Source: Chloroflexota bacterium
Lineage (GTDB): Bacteria > Chloroflexota > Anaerolineae > Promineifilales > Promineifilaceae
DNA: 64,000 nt
Reading direction: 5' to 3'
Assembly (NCBI GenBank): GCA_014584575.1
Contig: JACTMP010000054.1
Location: 120,839-184,838, forward strand
Shown here: piece by piece, positions 41,310 to 51,241 of the stretch
How positions within the stretch are numbered: position 1 is the stretch's first letter
Layout of the letters: each line of letters starts with the position of its first letter
Position numbers and translations under genes: made by a program
The notes under the pieces: model-generated
What the model saw: the letters and a program-made list of their open reading frames with translations, nothing else
Databases searched by the model: none
Told to the model about the DNA's origin: nothing

Positions 41310-41615
41310 ATGATTACCTGGTTGACAATCATCGGCATGGGCCTTATCACCTATGCCATCCGGCTGACGCCGGTTTTGTTGTTGGAGCGGTTTGAACTCA
41401 GTCCGGCGCTGCGGCAGGCGTTGAAGTTTGTGCCGGTGGCGGTACTGTCGGCCATTATCGTGCCGGAACTGGTGATGCCGGGGGGTGGGGTGGATGTGTC
41501 GTTGGGCAACGGCCGTTTGCTGGCCGGTTTGCTCGCCATTTTTGTTGCCTGGCGCACCAAAAATGTGCTGTGGACGATTGCCGTGGGCATGGCCGCGCTG
41601 TGGCTGCTGACGTGA
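41310..41615 (+). CDS. azlD: AzlD-family branched-chain amino acid exporter, small subunit
   Basis: A 101-residue protein with three to four membrane helices. Family features are IGMGLITYAIRLTPVLLLERFELSPALRQALKFVPVAVLSAIIVPEL and LLAGLLAIFVAWRTKNVLWTIAVGMAALWLL. It forms the exporter with AzlC. GAGGT lies a few bases before the start. The normal azlC-azlD distance is very short; here a 63-base heptad hairpin separates the two, which could change their expression ratio. Confidence 0.87.
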   Translation: MITWLTIIGMGLITYAIRLTPVLLLERFELSPALRQALKFVPVAVLSAIIVPELVMPGGGVDVSLGNGRLLAGLLAIFVAWRTKNVLWTIAVGMAALWLLT

Positions 41616-41971
41616 TAAAAACTTGAGCAGCGGGACACCTGTTACCCAAAAGTACAGGTTGACAAAATGACAGAATTACCGTATTATTTTCGATGTTATC
41701 ACTGAAAATCCGAATTAAATACGGCAATAATCAGAACATTATGAAGAATTAACGAGAACGGCGGGGGAGGGCATGTGGCCCCAATATGGCAGATCGGGTT
41801 GGCGCCCATGCCCAATCACCAACCACAAGCCTCCACTTTCAGGGCACATGGGCTGTCCACTTGCGCAAGATTCGGATTGAGCTAAAGGGATAACGGCCGT
41901 ATGATTTTGTAGTCAAAACCCAGGGAATTGCGCAATCGCCCAATTACCCCATATTCTTTTTCAGGTGCAAC
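41616..41971. other. Gene-free spacer
   Basis: 356 bases between azlD and the next transporter. The left half is A/T-rich, with TTGACA-like and TATTAT-like hexamers near 41660-41690 that might form a promoter. The right half has one ACGGCCGT octamer (about 41892). No frame, tRNA or heptad stack was seen. Confidence 0.45.
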
Positions 41972-42886
41972 ATGAATTGGAAAAATATCTTACTGATGAT
42001 CTTGTTGGCTGCTCTGTGGGGGCCATCTTTTGTGTTCATTAAAGTAGGTGTGGAGACTATCCCCCCTCTGACGCTGGTGTTTGGCCGGGTGGCGCTGGCG
42101 GCGGTGTTGTTATATCTGGTACTGCGCTGGCAACACGGCCGTTTGCCAGATTCGCTCGACACCTGGAAGCACATCTCCGTGGTGGCGCTGGTACACAATG
42201 CGGCTCCCTTTTTCCTTTTTGCCTGGGGCGAACAATATGTAGACAGCGCCCTGGCTTCCATTCTCAACGGCACCATTCCGTTGTTTACCATCCTTCTGGC
42301 GCATCTGTTTACCCAAGATGACCACCTGACGCCGGCAAAAGTTATCGGCGTTTTGGTGGGTTTTGGCGGGATGTTGGTGCTGGTCTATCCATCATTCCAG
42401 GGTGGGGTAATGGCTACAGCCTGGGGGGTGATGGCCCTGGTGCTGGCTTCGTTTCTGTATGGCGTGGCCATTGTCTATGCCCGTAACCATTTGCGTGGGC
42501 TGCCCCCCCTGGTCGCGCCAACCGGGCAGATGATCATGGCGTCGGTTTATTTGCTGCCGCTGATGTTGCTGTGGGAACGGCCGTGGCAACTGCCCCCTCC
42601 CTCTATGGCTTCCATCGTTTCTATGCTGGCGCTGGCTGTTTTTGGCACAGCATTAGCCTTCATCGTCTACTACCGGCTGCTGGAACGCGCGGGCGCCAGC
42701 TACCTTTCCATGGTGGCTTACATGATTCCTGTCTTTGGCATCTTCTTTAGTGTTATTTTGCTGGACGAGAAGTTAACCGGGGAGATGATTGTGGGCGGGA
42801 TGTTAATTTTATTGGGCGTGATGATTGTCAATGGTCTGTTTGACGCCTTATTTGCCCGGCGCCTGGCGCAGCAGGCGAATGCCTGA
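41972..42886 (+). CDS. EamA/DMT-superfamily transporter
   Basis: A 304-residue protein with ten helices and two EamA halves: MILLAALWGPSFVFIKVGVETIPPLTLVFGRVALAAVLLY, NAAPFFLFAWGEQYVDSALASILNGTIPLFTILLAHLF, and AVFGTALAFIVYYRLLERAGASYLSMVAYMIPVFGIFFSVILLDEKLT. It is more like the RhaT/YdcZ-independent EamA branch than the transporter at 39437 and is not a recent duplicate of it. The substrate is unknown; amino-acid or metabolite export is likely. A perfect palindromic terminator follows. Confidence 0.85.
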   Translation: MNWKNILLMILLAALWGPSFVFIKVGVETIPPLTLVFGRVALAAVLLYLVLRWQHGRLPDSLDTWKHISVVALVHNAAPFFLFAWGEQYVDSALASILNGTIPLFTILLAHLFTQDDHLTPAKVIGVLVGFGGMLVLVYPSFQGGVMATAWGVMALVLASFLYGVAIVYARNHLRGLPPLVAPTGQMIMASVYLLPLMLLWERPWQLPPPSMASIVSMLALAVFGTALAFIVYYRLLERAGASYLSMVAYMIPVFGIFFSVILLDEKLTGEMIVGGMLILLGVMIVNGLFDALFARRLAQQANA

Positions 42887-42899
42887 CAGGTCAATTCGG

Positions 42900-42943
42900 G
42901 ATAGGAGATCGGCAAGGCTGGCCAGCCTTGCCGATCTCCTATC
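42900..42943. terminator. Perfect 44-base palindrome, bidirectional terminator
   Basis: Two 22-base arms (GATAGGAGATCGGCAAGGCT... and exact complement) with no loop bases lie between convergent genes and include the end of the leftward USP gene. This is the expected place for a terminator serving both strands. Confidence 0.85.
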
Positions 42944-43760
42944 CTCCTATCACCAACACCGACGTGTCAACTTTGCTCACGATCTGGTGGGCCAGATCAT
43001 CTAACAAAAAACGCTCCCAGCCGCTATTTTGATGGGCGCCAATGACCACCAGGTTGTAATCTCCGTCGCTGGCTTCGGCCAATACCTCATCCACTACCAG
43101 ACCATGCCGCACTTTGGTTTGCAGGTGGAGGGGAAGTCCTTGCAAAACGGCCGTGTAATGCGCCAACAACTCTCCTTCACGGGTGTGTTTAGCCATCAGT
43201 TCGGCCGCATCGGCGCGTAGCTCCCAACCAGGTACCCCTGGCGCGGCCGTTATTTGGGACATCACATGCAGGACTGTCAGTTCAGCGACTGTCCCCAGCA
43301 AGGGTTCCAACCGGGCTTGCAGCCGTTCCAGCAGCGACGGTTCACGCCCACCTTCACAGAGCAGAATCCGCGCCAGGGCGCTGCCATTTTTGCGGGCGAT
43401 TAACACCGGGCATGGCATATGGGCGATGACGCGATCTGCCGTGGGCCCCAACAACCGCTTGATAAGCCGGTGCCCGGGGCGGTCGCCCAACACCACCAGG
43501 TCATACCTTCCTTGTTGCGCCGTGTGGACAATCTCCTGCGCAACCGGGCCAACGCCAATTTGTGTTTGTGGCTCGATCTGAAAGGGGGTGGTTAATGTGG
43601 CGGCGCGTTTCAGAATCGCTGCCGCCTGTGGACGATCTGCTTCGCTGCCAATTACGGTTAAGATCGTCAGTTGGCCTCTGCTTTTGTCTGTCAGGGAGGC
43701 AGCCAGGCGCACGGCCGTGTCTGAATGAGCCGCCCCCCCGGTTGCCGCTAAAATACGCAT
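42939..43760 (-). CDS. Tandem universal stress protein
   Basis: A 273-residue protein with two UspA domains (about 1-125 and 130-273). Each has the beta-alpha Rossmann-like pattern: MRILAATGGAAHSDTAVRLAASLT, YDLVVLGDRPGHRLIKRLLGPTADRVIAHMPCPVLIA, and YNLVVIGAHQNSGWERFLLDDLAHQIVSK with VLVIGG. The first domain has a G-x-T/S-like ATP-binding stretch; the second is less canonical. AGGAGAG precedes the ATG. It is 12 bases downstream of a Na/Pi-type transporter gene on the same strand, so the two are probably one transcript and the USP may regulate the transporter. Confidence 0.87.
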   Translation of the reverse strand: MRILAATGGAAHSDTAVRLAASLTDKSRGQLTILTVIGSEADRPQAAAILKRAATLTTPFQIEPQTQIGVGPVAQEIVHTAQQGRYDLVVLGDRPGHRLIKRLLGPTADRVIAHMPCPVLIARKNGSALARILLCEGGREPSLLERLQARLEPLLGTVAELTVLHVMSQITAAPGVPGWELRADAAELMAKHTREGELLAHYTAVLQGLPLHLQTKVRHGLVVDEVLAEASDGDYNLVVIGAHQNSGWERFLLDDLAHQIVSKVDTSVLVIGG

Positions 43761-43772
43761 GTTGTGTCTCTC

Positions 43773-44915
43773 CTATAAAAACAGCAAGATAATGGGGACG
43801 ATCAGGATCGTAAACATGAACAGCGCCAGGTTCCGATTACTGCTCATAATCCCGTTGACCAACGCCAGCATCCCGCGTTCATACCGCCGGTAGATGAGCG
43901 CCAGAATGAGGATGGAGATGATCGTAATGCTGGTCATTTCCACCAACACCACCGTAAAAGCGGGTGGGTTATTTAGTAGAACGGCTGCCAGCAAGGTGTC
44001 TATAAACGTGGTAATGTTGGCGCCCATGATGTAGGGGATGGCATTTTCGCGGCGGACAAACCCCCGTTGGCTCAGCGGCACCAGGATGCTCAAGGACAGG
44101 CTGACCGACATGGAGATCATGGTGATGCTGGCGCCTAACAGGAACATCACCCAGGGGCGATAGACCAGCCGCGACATGCGCCCTACCTGGCTCTCTTTCA
44201 GCGCCATTTCCGGCAGGCATTTGTCGAAGAGATTAAAGCTGACCATGATAATCCCCAACCCCACCAGAAAGAGTGACCAGCGGGGTAAAAAGGTCATAAA
44301 GAAAGCGGCAATGGGGTCAAATACCGCATCAGTAATGGATGTAAGCGCTGCGCCGGAGTGGAGCTGCACATGGTCAAAAGTGCCGGCTTGCAGCATGGCA
44401 ATACCCACAAACAGGGCAGCGATGTAAGTGGTACCTGTGACCGTCAAGGAAAGCAATCCCATACCCAGGCTGTTACTCCGGTTACGGCCACGCAGCACGT
44501 AGATGAAACCGATGAACAGCACAATAAAACTGGCGCCCAACCGGCTGCCGGTAATCATGGTGAAGGTACTCATCTGGTCAATGATACCGGCGTCAAAAAA
44601 CGCCAGAGCGGCGGCGGCAACGGGGGAGCCGCTCATGACGATATAGGCAAATAACCAGCCAAATCCCAGGCTGTTAATGGGATTGCTGACGGCAAAACGG
44701 TCTTTCACCAGCGGCCCCAAGTCGCGCGCCCCTTCTTTCATCAGGGTGATGGCTAGAATGAATAGAAAAAGGCTGGTGATGAAGATGCCAATCTTTTTCC
44801 AGGCGATGCGCCGCCAGAGGGGGCGTGTGGGGGAGACAGCGGGTGTGGTCACGGCCGTGTCCAACTCCCCTCCACCTGTGCCGGTTTCGGCCATAACTTC
44901 GTTGGATTCATTCAT
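43773..44915 (-). CDS. Na/Pi-cotransporter-family membrane protein
   Basis: A 380-residue protein with eight to ten helices. The inverted-repeat hallmark of the NptA/PNaS family is visible as GSRLGASFIVLFIGFIYVLRG and GANITTFIDTLLAAVLLNNPPAFTVVLVEMTSIT, with VMSGSPVAAAALAFFDAG as the first-half counterpart. A 45-residue polar N-terminus precedes the first helix. It would move phosphate (or another anion) with sodium. The start at 44915 follows sequence context only; no strong ribosome-binding site is seen and the frame reaches 44954. The QSS motifs typical of SLC34 proteins are not obvious, so the substrate is uncertain. Confidence 0.68.
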   Translation of the reverse strand: MNESNEVMAETGTGGGELDTAVTTPAVSPTRPLWRRIAWKKIGIFITSLFLFILAITLMKEGARDLGPLVKDRFAVSNPINSLGFGWLFAYIVMSGSPVAAAALAFFDAGIIDQMSTFTMITGSRLGASFIVLFIGFIYVLRGRNRSNSLGMGLLSLTVTGTTYIAALFVGIAMLQAGTFDHVQLHSGAALTSITDAVFDPIAAFFMTFLPRWSLFLVGLGIIMVSFNLFDKCLPEMALKESQVGRMSRLVYRPWVMFLLGASITMISMSVSLSLSILVPLSQRGFVRRENAIPYIMGANITTFIDTLLAAVLLNNPPAFTVVLVEMTSITIISILILALIYRRYERGMLALVNGIMSSNRNLALFMFTILIVPIILLFL

Positions 44916-44925
44916 GGAAATACCC

Positions 44926-45972
44926 CTATCTTGGGTGCAACGGCCGTACCCCATAAATCTCCATCACCCCTTTGCCCTTCACCTCAATCATACGCGATGA
45001 CTCCCCATCCACCAGCCCAATCACCTTCTCCCACGCTGCCTGGCTCAAATTAACACTGTTCGCCGCACCGTGGCTTTCAATCCGCTGTGCCGTGTTCACC
45101 GTGTCCCCCCACACATCAAACAAATACTGTCGCCGCCCCAAAATCGCACCCAAGACCGGCCCCACGTGAATGCCCACCCGCACCTGCCAGGGGTCTGGTA
45201 ACTGCCGCGCCAGTTCCACCATTTCCCAGCCACACTGCACCGAGCGTAGCACCGGGTTTTCCAATCGGTCAAACAGACCGGCGACGGCCATAAAAGCATC
45301 GCCGTCCGTCTTGATTTTTTGCAGGCCATGTTTCAGGGCGGCGTTTTCATAGACGGCGATCATCTCCTGCAAATTGCGTACCACGTCCACCAGCGGATGG
45401 GTATCGCAATAGGGTGTGAAGCCGACCACATCGGTGAAGAGCACGGCCACATTTTCAAAGAGGCGCGGCCGTACCCGGTTGGTGCGTTTCAATTCGTCAA
45501 TGATCGCTTCCGGCAGGATGACCCGCAGCAGTTCGTCGGCGCGCGCTTTTTCGCGCTCAATTTGCTGGATGTACATCTTTTCCCGGTCATGCCACTCCTT
45601 CTTTTCCAGGCTGGCGTTCAGGCGGGCGCGCAGCAACACCGGGTCAAACGGCTTGGGCAGGAAATCTTCCGCGCCCATCTCAATGCCGCGCACCACACTG
45701 GGCAAATCGTTGGCGGCGCTGATGACGATGACGGGAATATCGCGGGTGTAGGGGTCAGACTTCAAATGGCCCAATACCTCAAAACCATCCATGATGGGCA
45801 TCATAATGTCCAGCAGGATCACATCCGGCGCTTCGGACATCACTTTGATGAGCGCCTCCTGCCCGTTCATAGCCGAAACCGTCTCGAATTCCAGGTCTTC
45901 GAGTTCCTGTTCCAGGTAATCTACGTTAAACGGTTCGTCGTCAACGATGAGGATTTTGGGGCGTTTTTCCAT
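44926..45972 (-). CDS. Response regulator-adenylate cyclase (REC plus class III cyclase)
   Basis: A 348-residue cytoplasmic protein. Residues 1-120 are a receiver domain (ILIVDDEPFNVDYLE, phosphoacceptor Asp in VILLDIMMPIMDG, VIVISA, FLPKPFD). A helical linker leads to a class III cyclase (about 165-345): metal-binding VLFTDVVGFTPY, KIKTDGDAFMAVAG, GIHVGPVLGAILGR and FDVWGDTVNTAQRIES. The Lys of KIKTDGD and the Asp of DVWG favour ATP over GTP. It would couple phosphorylation by the nearby histidine kinases to cAMP production. No ribosome-binding site is evident because the ATG touches a heptad repeat. It is the only enzyme-type output in the signalling island. Confidence 0.88.
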   Translation of the reverse strand: MEKRPKILIVDDEPFNVDYLEQELEDLEFETVSAMNGQEALIKVMSEAPDVILLDIMMPIMDGFEVLGHLKSDPYTRDIPVIVISAANDLPSVVRGIEMGAEDFLPKPFDPVLLRARLNASLEKKEWHDREKMYIQQIEREKARADELLRVILPEAIIDELKRTNRVRPRLFENVAVLFTDVVGFTPYCDTHPLVDVVRNLQEMIAVYENAALKHGLQKIKTDGDAFMAVAGLFDRLENPVLRSVQCGWEMVELARQLPDPWQVRVGIHVGPVLGAILGRRQYLFDVWGDTVNTAQRIESHGAANSVNLSQAAWEKVIGLVDGESSRMIEVKGKGVMEIYGVRPLHPR

Positions 45973-46026
45973 ATGTGATGCGTGATGCGTGATGCGTGAC
46001 CTGATCTCACGCATCACGCATCACGG
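45973..46026. repeat. Heptad repeat (CGTGATG/ACGCATC), hairpin, between kinase stop and cyclase start
   Basis: Units TGTGATG, CGTGATG twice, CGTGACC, then TGATCTC, ACGCATC twice, ACGGG. Same family as at 41238 and 51242. It encodes the last residues (VMRDA) and stop of the kinase and ends against the cyclase start codon, so it also occupies the place of a ribosome-binding site. Confidence 0.92.
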
Positions 46027-49000
46027 GTATTGTCAGGGTAAATGCCGAGCCGACGCCGGGTGTGCTCTCGACGGTGATACGGCCGTCCAGCAAACGGGCC
46101 AGGCTGCGGCTGAGAGCCAGACCCAACCCCACACCGTCGTACTGCTGGCGAATGGCCGGGCTGGCCTGCTCAAACTCTTCAAAGATGCGGGGCAGGGCGT
46201 CGGCAGGGATGCCAATGCCGGTGTCCGCAATAGTCATGGCGAGCGTATCACCCTCTGGAACGGCTTGAATGGTGACACGGCCGTGTGCCGTAAACTTTGC
46301 CGCATTGCCCAACAAGTTTATCAGAATTTGCCGAATTTTGTCCTGGTCAGAATAAATGACCGGCAGATCGGCGGGCAGATCTTTGAAGATGGTGACGCCG
46401 GGTTTCAGGCTGGGCTGCACGGCCGTGACACACAAATCCACCACCGTGGCCAGATTAAACTGGGCCGTCTGCACCTCCATCCGCCCCGCCTCAATTTTGG
46501 CGATGTCCAGGATGGTGTTAATGATGCTCAATAGCTGCTCGGCGCTGACCAGCACCCGATCCAGATTCGCCTGTTGCCGGTCGGGCAGGGCGTCGCTGCT
46601 GCGGCGGCGCACAATGCGCGTGAAGCCGATGATGGCGTTCAGCGGCGTGCGCAGTTCGTGGCTCATGTTGGCCAGGAAGGCGCTTTTGGCTTCGTTGGCC
46701 TGGATGGCGATGGCGCGAGCGGCTTCGGCGTCCTGCGTGGCCTGGGCCAGTTCGGCCGTGCGCTGGGCTACTTTTTCTTCCAGGGCGCTGTTGTAGCTTT
46801 CCAAACGGCCGTACAACTGCGCATTCTCCAGCGAAATGGCCGTCTGCGAAGCCAACATGTTCAGCACCGCCAGGTGATTGGCCGTAAACGCGCCGGTCGC
46901 CAGGTTGTTTTCCAGGTAAAGCAGACCGGCCAGATTGCCCTGTTGCAGCAGGGGCAGGCACAACACCGACTGCGGGCGGCGGCTGCGAATGACCGGGTCC
47001 TGGGCAAACTGGCTCTGGCTGGCGTTTTCCAGCAGCACGGCCGTCTGTGACCGGGCCACATGTTGAATCAGGGATAACGGCAAAGTGACCTCTCCTTCAC
47101 CCGCCCAGGCTGCCGGTTGCCAGCCGCCTTCAGACCCCTGGCCGTTTTCGGGGGGCAGCAGCAGGCAGCCCGTTTGCGCCCCGGCGTTTTCAATGACAAT
47201 GCCCATCAACCGTTCCGTCAGGCGCGGCAGCACAATTTCGCTGGCGATGGCCTGGGACGCTTTGATCACGCTGGTCAGGTCGAGTACGGCCGTGCTGCTC
47301 ATCGTCGTGGAGGCCATCGTGGCCGTGCGGGTAGTGGCGGTCACGCTGATCGTCTCGCCGCTCCGCTCCGGCGGGGCCAGGAAGGGCAGGCGTTCGGCCA
47401 TTTCCGCCGTTTTGCTGGCCGCGCCCCAGGCGGCGTAGGTCTCATACGCCTGCCGGTAGTAAAAGGCGGCCAGCCCGTCTTCTTGCGCAGCGTGGAAATT
47501 GCCCGCCAGTTCCATGGCCAGCGCCGCTTCGTGTGGGTAATTGTGGGCAGTGGCTTGCTGGATGGCCTGGTCGTACAGGTCGGCGGCGGTTACGGGATCG
47601 CCCTGCACACGGGCCAGTTCGGCCGCCACCAGTGTCTGTTTGTGGGTGAAATTGACCGGAGCAAAGGGGATGAGTTTGGCCAGTTTTTTCTGGTTGGCGG
47701 CCACTTTTTTCAGCGTTGTTTTTTGTTCTGCCGGGCTGAAGGTGGGGTAAAGCGCCAGCCGGATGAGCGAATCATACAAATAAAACAGCGGAATGGAATT
47801 GGAGCCGGGGATACGCGCCAGCAGGTCAGACGCTTCCTGGCTGTAGGGCAGCCCCAATTCTGGCTGCCCAAACAGGTAACACAACATCGCTTTTTGGATG
47901 TCAAAGGCGCAGAGGGCGCTGCGGTCGTTGGCGGCGCGGTAGGCGGGCACGGTGGTTGACTCGTCGAAATACTCCCCTTGCAGCAGGTAGGGAATGGGCG
48001 TGGGTTGGGAGAGGTTCACGGCCGTTTGCACATAAAAATTATGCACGTAATGGATTTTCTCTTTTTTGTAGTAGGCCATCACCTCGCCGTATTGAATCAT
48101 TTCCGGGGTGAGCTGCGCCAGATTTTCGCCCACGTGCAGGGCGTGTTTGCTGTAGCCGTAGGCGCAGTAGGTGGCAAATTCCGGGTCGCCGGCCGCCAGC
48201 GCCGCCTGGTAAGCCTCTTGCAAAGCGGGCAGCGTGTCCCGCAGATGCTCCTTCCAGTGGCGCACAAAGACGTTAAAGACCATGTGGGTGGAGCCGGTCA
48301 TCTCGGCTGCCTGCAACTGATCCAGCAGCTTAATCGCCATCTGGCAGTAAGCGTAGCCGCTGTCATAATCACGCAAGACGCTGACCAGGATGAGGCCATA
48401 GGTGGCAAAGGCGCGGCAGGCAAAGGGGGTGTTGCCATATTTGATATATCGCTGCGCCAGGTGCAGCACAATCAGGGCAAATAGTTCGGTGGAGACAAAA
48501 TAGGCGGTAACGCCGGCCCGCGCCAGGATACTGGTGATGGCTAACTGTTCGGGGTCGCTCATGCGCGGCAGGGTGAGCAGGTCATCGGGGCTTTTGCTAC
48601 GCAGGGCACGCCGTGTTTGCAGCAGCGCGGGCAGCAGGTGGCGGCGGCTGGGATGGCGGGGGAGCTTGAGGCCAAATTGTTGCAAGACGGCTACGGCCGT
48701 GTCCAACGCCTCATCTAACCTGTTCTGGTGGGTTTGCGCCTGGATGATGGTCTCGTACACGGGGGTTTTGTCCAGCAGGGTACGGCCGTGCCGGATCACC
48801 GCGCCCGTCCACTGCCCCATTTCCTCATATTGCCCGCCGAGGTTGGCAGCGGCGGCAGCCTGCGTGTGCAGCGCCAACGCCAGATCGTAGTTCCGCGCCC
48901 AGGCGTCGTCGCCGCCCAATAAACGAATGCCCGTGTCCAGATATTCCAGTGCCGGTAAAAAGGCGGCGGACTGCATCGCCTTTTGCCCGGCGGCCAGATT

Positions 49001-51235
49001 AAGCCCGGCCAGTTCGTCCCGTTCCGCCTGGGTTGCCAGCAGTGGTTGGGCCAGGTTGAGGTGGTTGAGGATGGTGAAGATGGTGGCCTCTCGCTTTTCT
49101 GGCCCGGCTGCCTGTAATAAATAGTTGCCAATTTGTTGGTGGGTGGCCTGTTTTTCGCTCTCGTTCAGCAAGGCGTAAGCGGCCTGCTGGATGCGGTCGT
49201 GGGCAAATTTGTAGGCGGCGTTGGTGGGAGTGTCAAACACCGCCAGCCGGTATTCGTCGTTGAGCGGGATGATGAGGCCGGCGACGATGCTTTCCCAGAG
49301 GGCTACGGCCGTGTCCTGCCCTGTCTGGTTATAAGCCAGCGCCAGCGTGGACAGGTCAAACCGGGCGCCAATGCAGGCCGCCAGTTTCAGCACCGTTTGC
49401 CCGGTGGGTGATAGCTGCTGGATGTGCCCGGTGATCAATTCCACCACGTTGTCGGTGATGTCGGTGGCCTGGATGCCAGGCAGGTCCCATTGCCAGCGCC
49501 CGGCGTCGTAATCAAAGGCGATCAGGTCGGCGGCTACCAGCGACTTCAAAAATTCGCCGGTGAAAAAAGGATTGCCGCCCGTTTTAGCCAGCACCAGTTC
49601 CGCCAACAGCCGGGTTTCGGTGGCAGGGGTGTGCAGCGTATCGGCCACATACTGGTTGATGACGGGCAGCGTCAGCGGCGTCAGGGCAATGTCGTTGACG
49701 GGGATGCCGCTCTGGCGCAGGTTGTTGACCATTTGCCAGACGGGGTGGGTTTGCCCCACTTCGGCGTCGCGGTATGCGCCAATGAGCAGCAGGTGGCGGG
49801 TGTTTGGCGCGGTGATGAGCCGCTGCAACAACTGGCGTGACCCGGCGTCCATCCACTGCCAGTCATCCAGAAAGAGCACCAGGGGATGATCGGCCTGGGC
49901 AAAGACGCGGATGAAGTTCTGGAAGGCCAGCGTGAAGCGGGTTTCGGCTTCGCTGGGCGGCAGCGGCGGCGGGGTGGGCTGCGGGCCGATGATCCATTCT
50001 ACCGCCGGGATCACGTCTATGATGACCTGTCCGTTGCCGCCGAGAGCGGCCAATAACTGCTCGCGCCAGGCGGTGATGCGCGTTTCGCTCTCGCTGAGAA
50101 GCTGGTTGACCAACTCTTGAAAGGCGTTGATGAGGGCGGCGTAGGGGGTGTGGTGCAGTTGGTCAAATTTGCCACTGATAAATGCGCCGCGCTGGACGGT
50201 GGTTGCCCGGTGCAGTTCGCGCGCCAGGGAGGATTTGCCCACGCCCGCCGCGCCGGTGACGAGCAGCAGTTCGACGTTGCCTTGCTGCCGGTCGGCCACG
50301 CGGCTGAAGGCGGCGAGCAGGGTTTGTAATTCGGCTTCACGGCCGTACAGCAGTTGTGGTAACTGGAAACGGGCGGATATATCGTGTTGTGCCAGGGGGA
50401 AGGAGGTGATACGGCCGTGAGCCTGCCACTGCCGCCAACACTCCTGTAAATCCGCTTTCAGGCCGTAGGCGGATTGGTAGCGGTCTTCGGCGTTTTTGGC
50501 CAGCAGGCGCAGGATGATGTCGCTGAGGGGGGTGGGCACGGCCGTGTTCAGCGTGTGCGGCGGCTGCGGTGGGCGAGCGATGTGGGCGTGAACCAGTTCG
50601 ATGGGGTCCTGCGCCGTGAAGGGGGGCTGCCCGGTGAGCAACTGGTAAAACGCCGCCCCCAGCGAATAATAATCGGCGCGGTAATCCATGGCCCGGTTCA
50701 TGCGCCCGGTTTGCTCCGGCGAGATGTAGGCCAGGGTGCCTTCCAGTATGCGCGGGCTGCGGATTTCCGGGTTTTCGCGGCTGAGGGAGGTGGAGAGGCC
50801 AAAGTCTATGATTTTGACCACGCCGCTGTCCGGGTTCCAGATGATGTTGGCGGGATTGATGTCTTTGTGGATCAGGTTTTGTTGGTGGATGGCATCTAGC
50901 TGGTCGGTGATGTTCAGCGCCAGGGGCAGGAAGCTGTCCAGCGGCAGTGGGCCGCTGACCAGCCGTGCCAACGACTGCCCGCCAAAATCTTCCACGACCA
51001 TGACCAGGCTGTTTTGGGAACTTTCCAGGGCGTGTACCTGGATCATGCCCTCGCCGGTTAGCTGGCGGGTGATTTCATATTCGCGGCGGAAGCGGGCCAA
51101 TCCCTGTGGCGTGGCCTGGGCTGGTTGCAGCACCTTCAGGATGACGGGCTGTCCTTCGCTGTTTTGGGCGCGGTACACGGCCGTGTGGCTGCTCTCATAC
51201 AGCTTGTCGGTGATGGTGTAGCCGGGTGGGGTCAT
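46007..51235 (-). CDS. Trifunctional Ser/Thr kinase-AAA ATPase-GAF-histidine kinase (paralogue 1)
   Basis: A 1742-residue signalling protein. Residues 1-270 are a Hanks-type kinase: VILKVL lysine, LIHKDINPANIIWN (HKD in place of HRD), IIDFGLS. Residues about 300-560 hold an orc1/AAA-type ATPase (YGREAEL, Walker A GAAGVGKSS, Walker B LVLFLDDWQWMD). A long helical repeat region of about 750 residues follows, then a GAF domain (about 1335-1490), HisKA with SHELRTPLNAIIGF, and HATPase_c with DTGIGIPADALPRIFEEFEQ. This architecture is known in cyanobacteria and Chloroflexota. There is no receiver, so phosphate must pass to a separate REC, such as the orphan receiver or the cyclase. It is about 50 bases from its paralogue upstream. 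Confidence 0.9.
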   Translation of the reverse strand: MTPPGYTITDKLYESSHTAVYRAQNSEGQPVILKVLQPAQATPQGLARFRREYEITRQLTGEGMIQVHALESSQNSLVMVVEDFGGQSLARLVSGPLPLDSFLPLALNITDQLDAIHQQNLIHKDINPANIIWNPDSGVVKIIDFGLSTSLSRENPEIRSPRILEGTLAYISPEQTGRMNRAMDYRADYYSLGAAFYQLLTGQPPFTAQDPIELVHAHIARPPQPPHTLNTAVPTPLSDIILRLLAKNAEDRYQSAYGLKADLQECWRQWQAHGRITSFPLAQHDISARFQLPQLLYGREAELQTLLAAFSRVADRQQGNVELLLVTGAAGVGKSSLARELHRATTVQRGAFISGKFDQLHHTPYAALINAFQELVNQLLSESETRITAWREQLLAALGGNGQVIIDVIPAVEWIIGPQPTPPPLPPSEAETRFTLAFQNFIRVFAQADHPLVLFLDDWQWMDAGSRQLLQRLITAPNTRHLLLIGAYRDAEVGQTHPVWQMVNNLRQSGIPVNDIALTPLTLPVINQYVADTLHTPATETRLLAELVLAKTGGNPFFTGEFLKSLVAADLIAFDYDAGRWQWDLPGIQATDITDNVVELITGHIQQLSPTGQTVLKLAACIGARFDLSTLALAYNQTGQDTAVALWESIVAGLIIPLNDEYRLAVFDTPTNAAYKFAHDRIQQAAYALLNESEKQATHQQIGNYLLQAAGPEKREATIFTILNHLNLAQPLLATQAERDELAGLNLAAGQKAMQSAAFLPALEYLDTGIRLLGGDDAWARNYDLALALHTQAAAAANLGGQYEEMGQWTGAVIRHGRTLLDKTPVYETIIQAQTHQNRLDEALDTAVAVLQQFGLKLPRHPSRRHLLPALLQTRRALRSKSPDDLLTLPRMSDPEQLAITSILARAGVTAYFVSTELFALIVLHLAQRYIKYGNTPFACRAFATYGLILVSVLRDYDSGYAYCQMAIKLLDQLQAAEMTGSTHMVFNVFVRHWKEHLRDTLPALQEAYQAALAAGDPEFATYCAYGYSKHALHVGENLAQLTPEMIQYGEVMAYYKKEKIHYVHNFYVQTAVNLSQPTPIPYLLQGEYFDESTTVPAYRAANDRSALCAFDIQKAMLCYLFGQPELGLPYSQEASDLLARIPGSNSIPLFYLYDSLIRLALYPTFSPAEQKTTLKKVAANQKKLAKLIPFAPVNFTHKQTLVAAELARVQGDPVTAADLYDQAIQQATAHNYPHEAALAMELAGNFHAAQEDGLAAFYYRQAYETYAAWGAASKTAEMAERLPFLAPPERSGETISVTATTRTATMASTTMSSTAVLDLTSVIKASQAIASEIVLPRLTERLMGIVIENAGAQTGCLLLPPENGQGSEGGWQPAAWAGEGEVTLPLSLIQHVARSQTAVLLENASQSQFAQDPVIRSRRPQSVLCLPLLQQGNLAGLLYLENNLATGAFTANHLAVLNMLASQTAISLENAQLYGRLESYNSALEEKVAQRTAELAQATQDAEAARAIAIQANEAKSAFLANMSHELRTPLNAIIGFTRIVRRRSSDALPDRQQANLDRVLVSAEQLLSIINTILDIAKIEAGRMEVQTAQFNLATVVDLCVTAVQPSLKPGVTIFKDLPADLPVIYSDQDKIRQILINLLGNAAKFTAHGRVTIQAVPEGDTLAMTIADTGIGIPADALPRIFEEFEQASPAIRQQYDGVGLGLALSRSLARLLDGRITVESTPGVGSAFTLTIPVMRDA

Positions 51236-51241
51236 AGAAAT

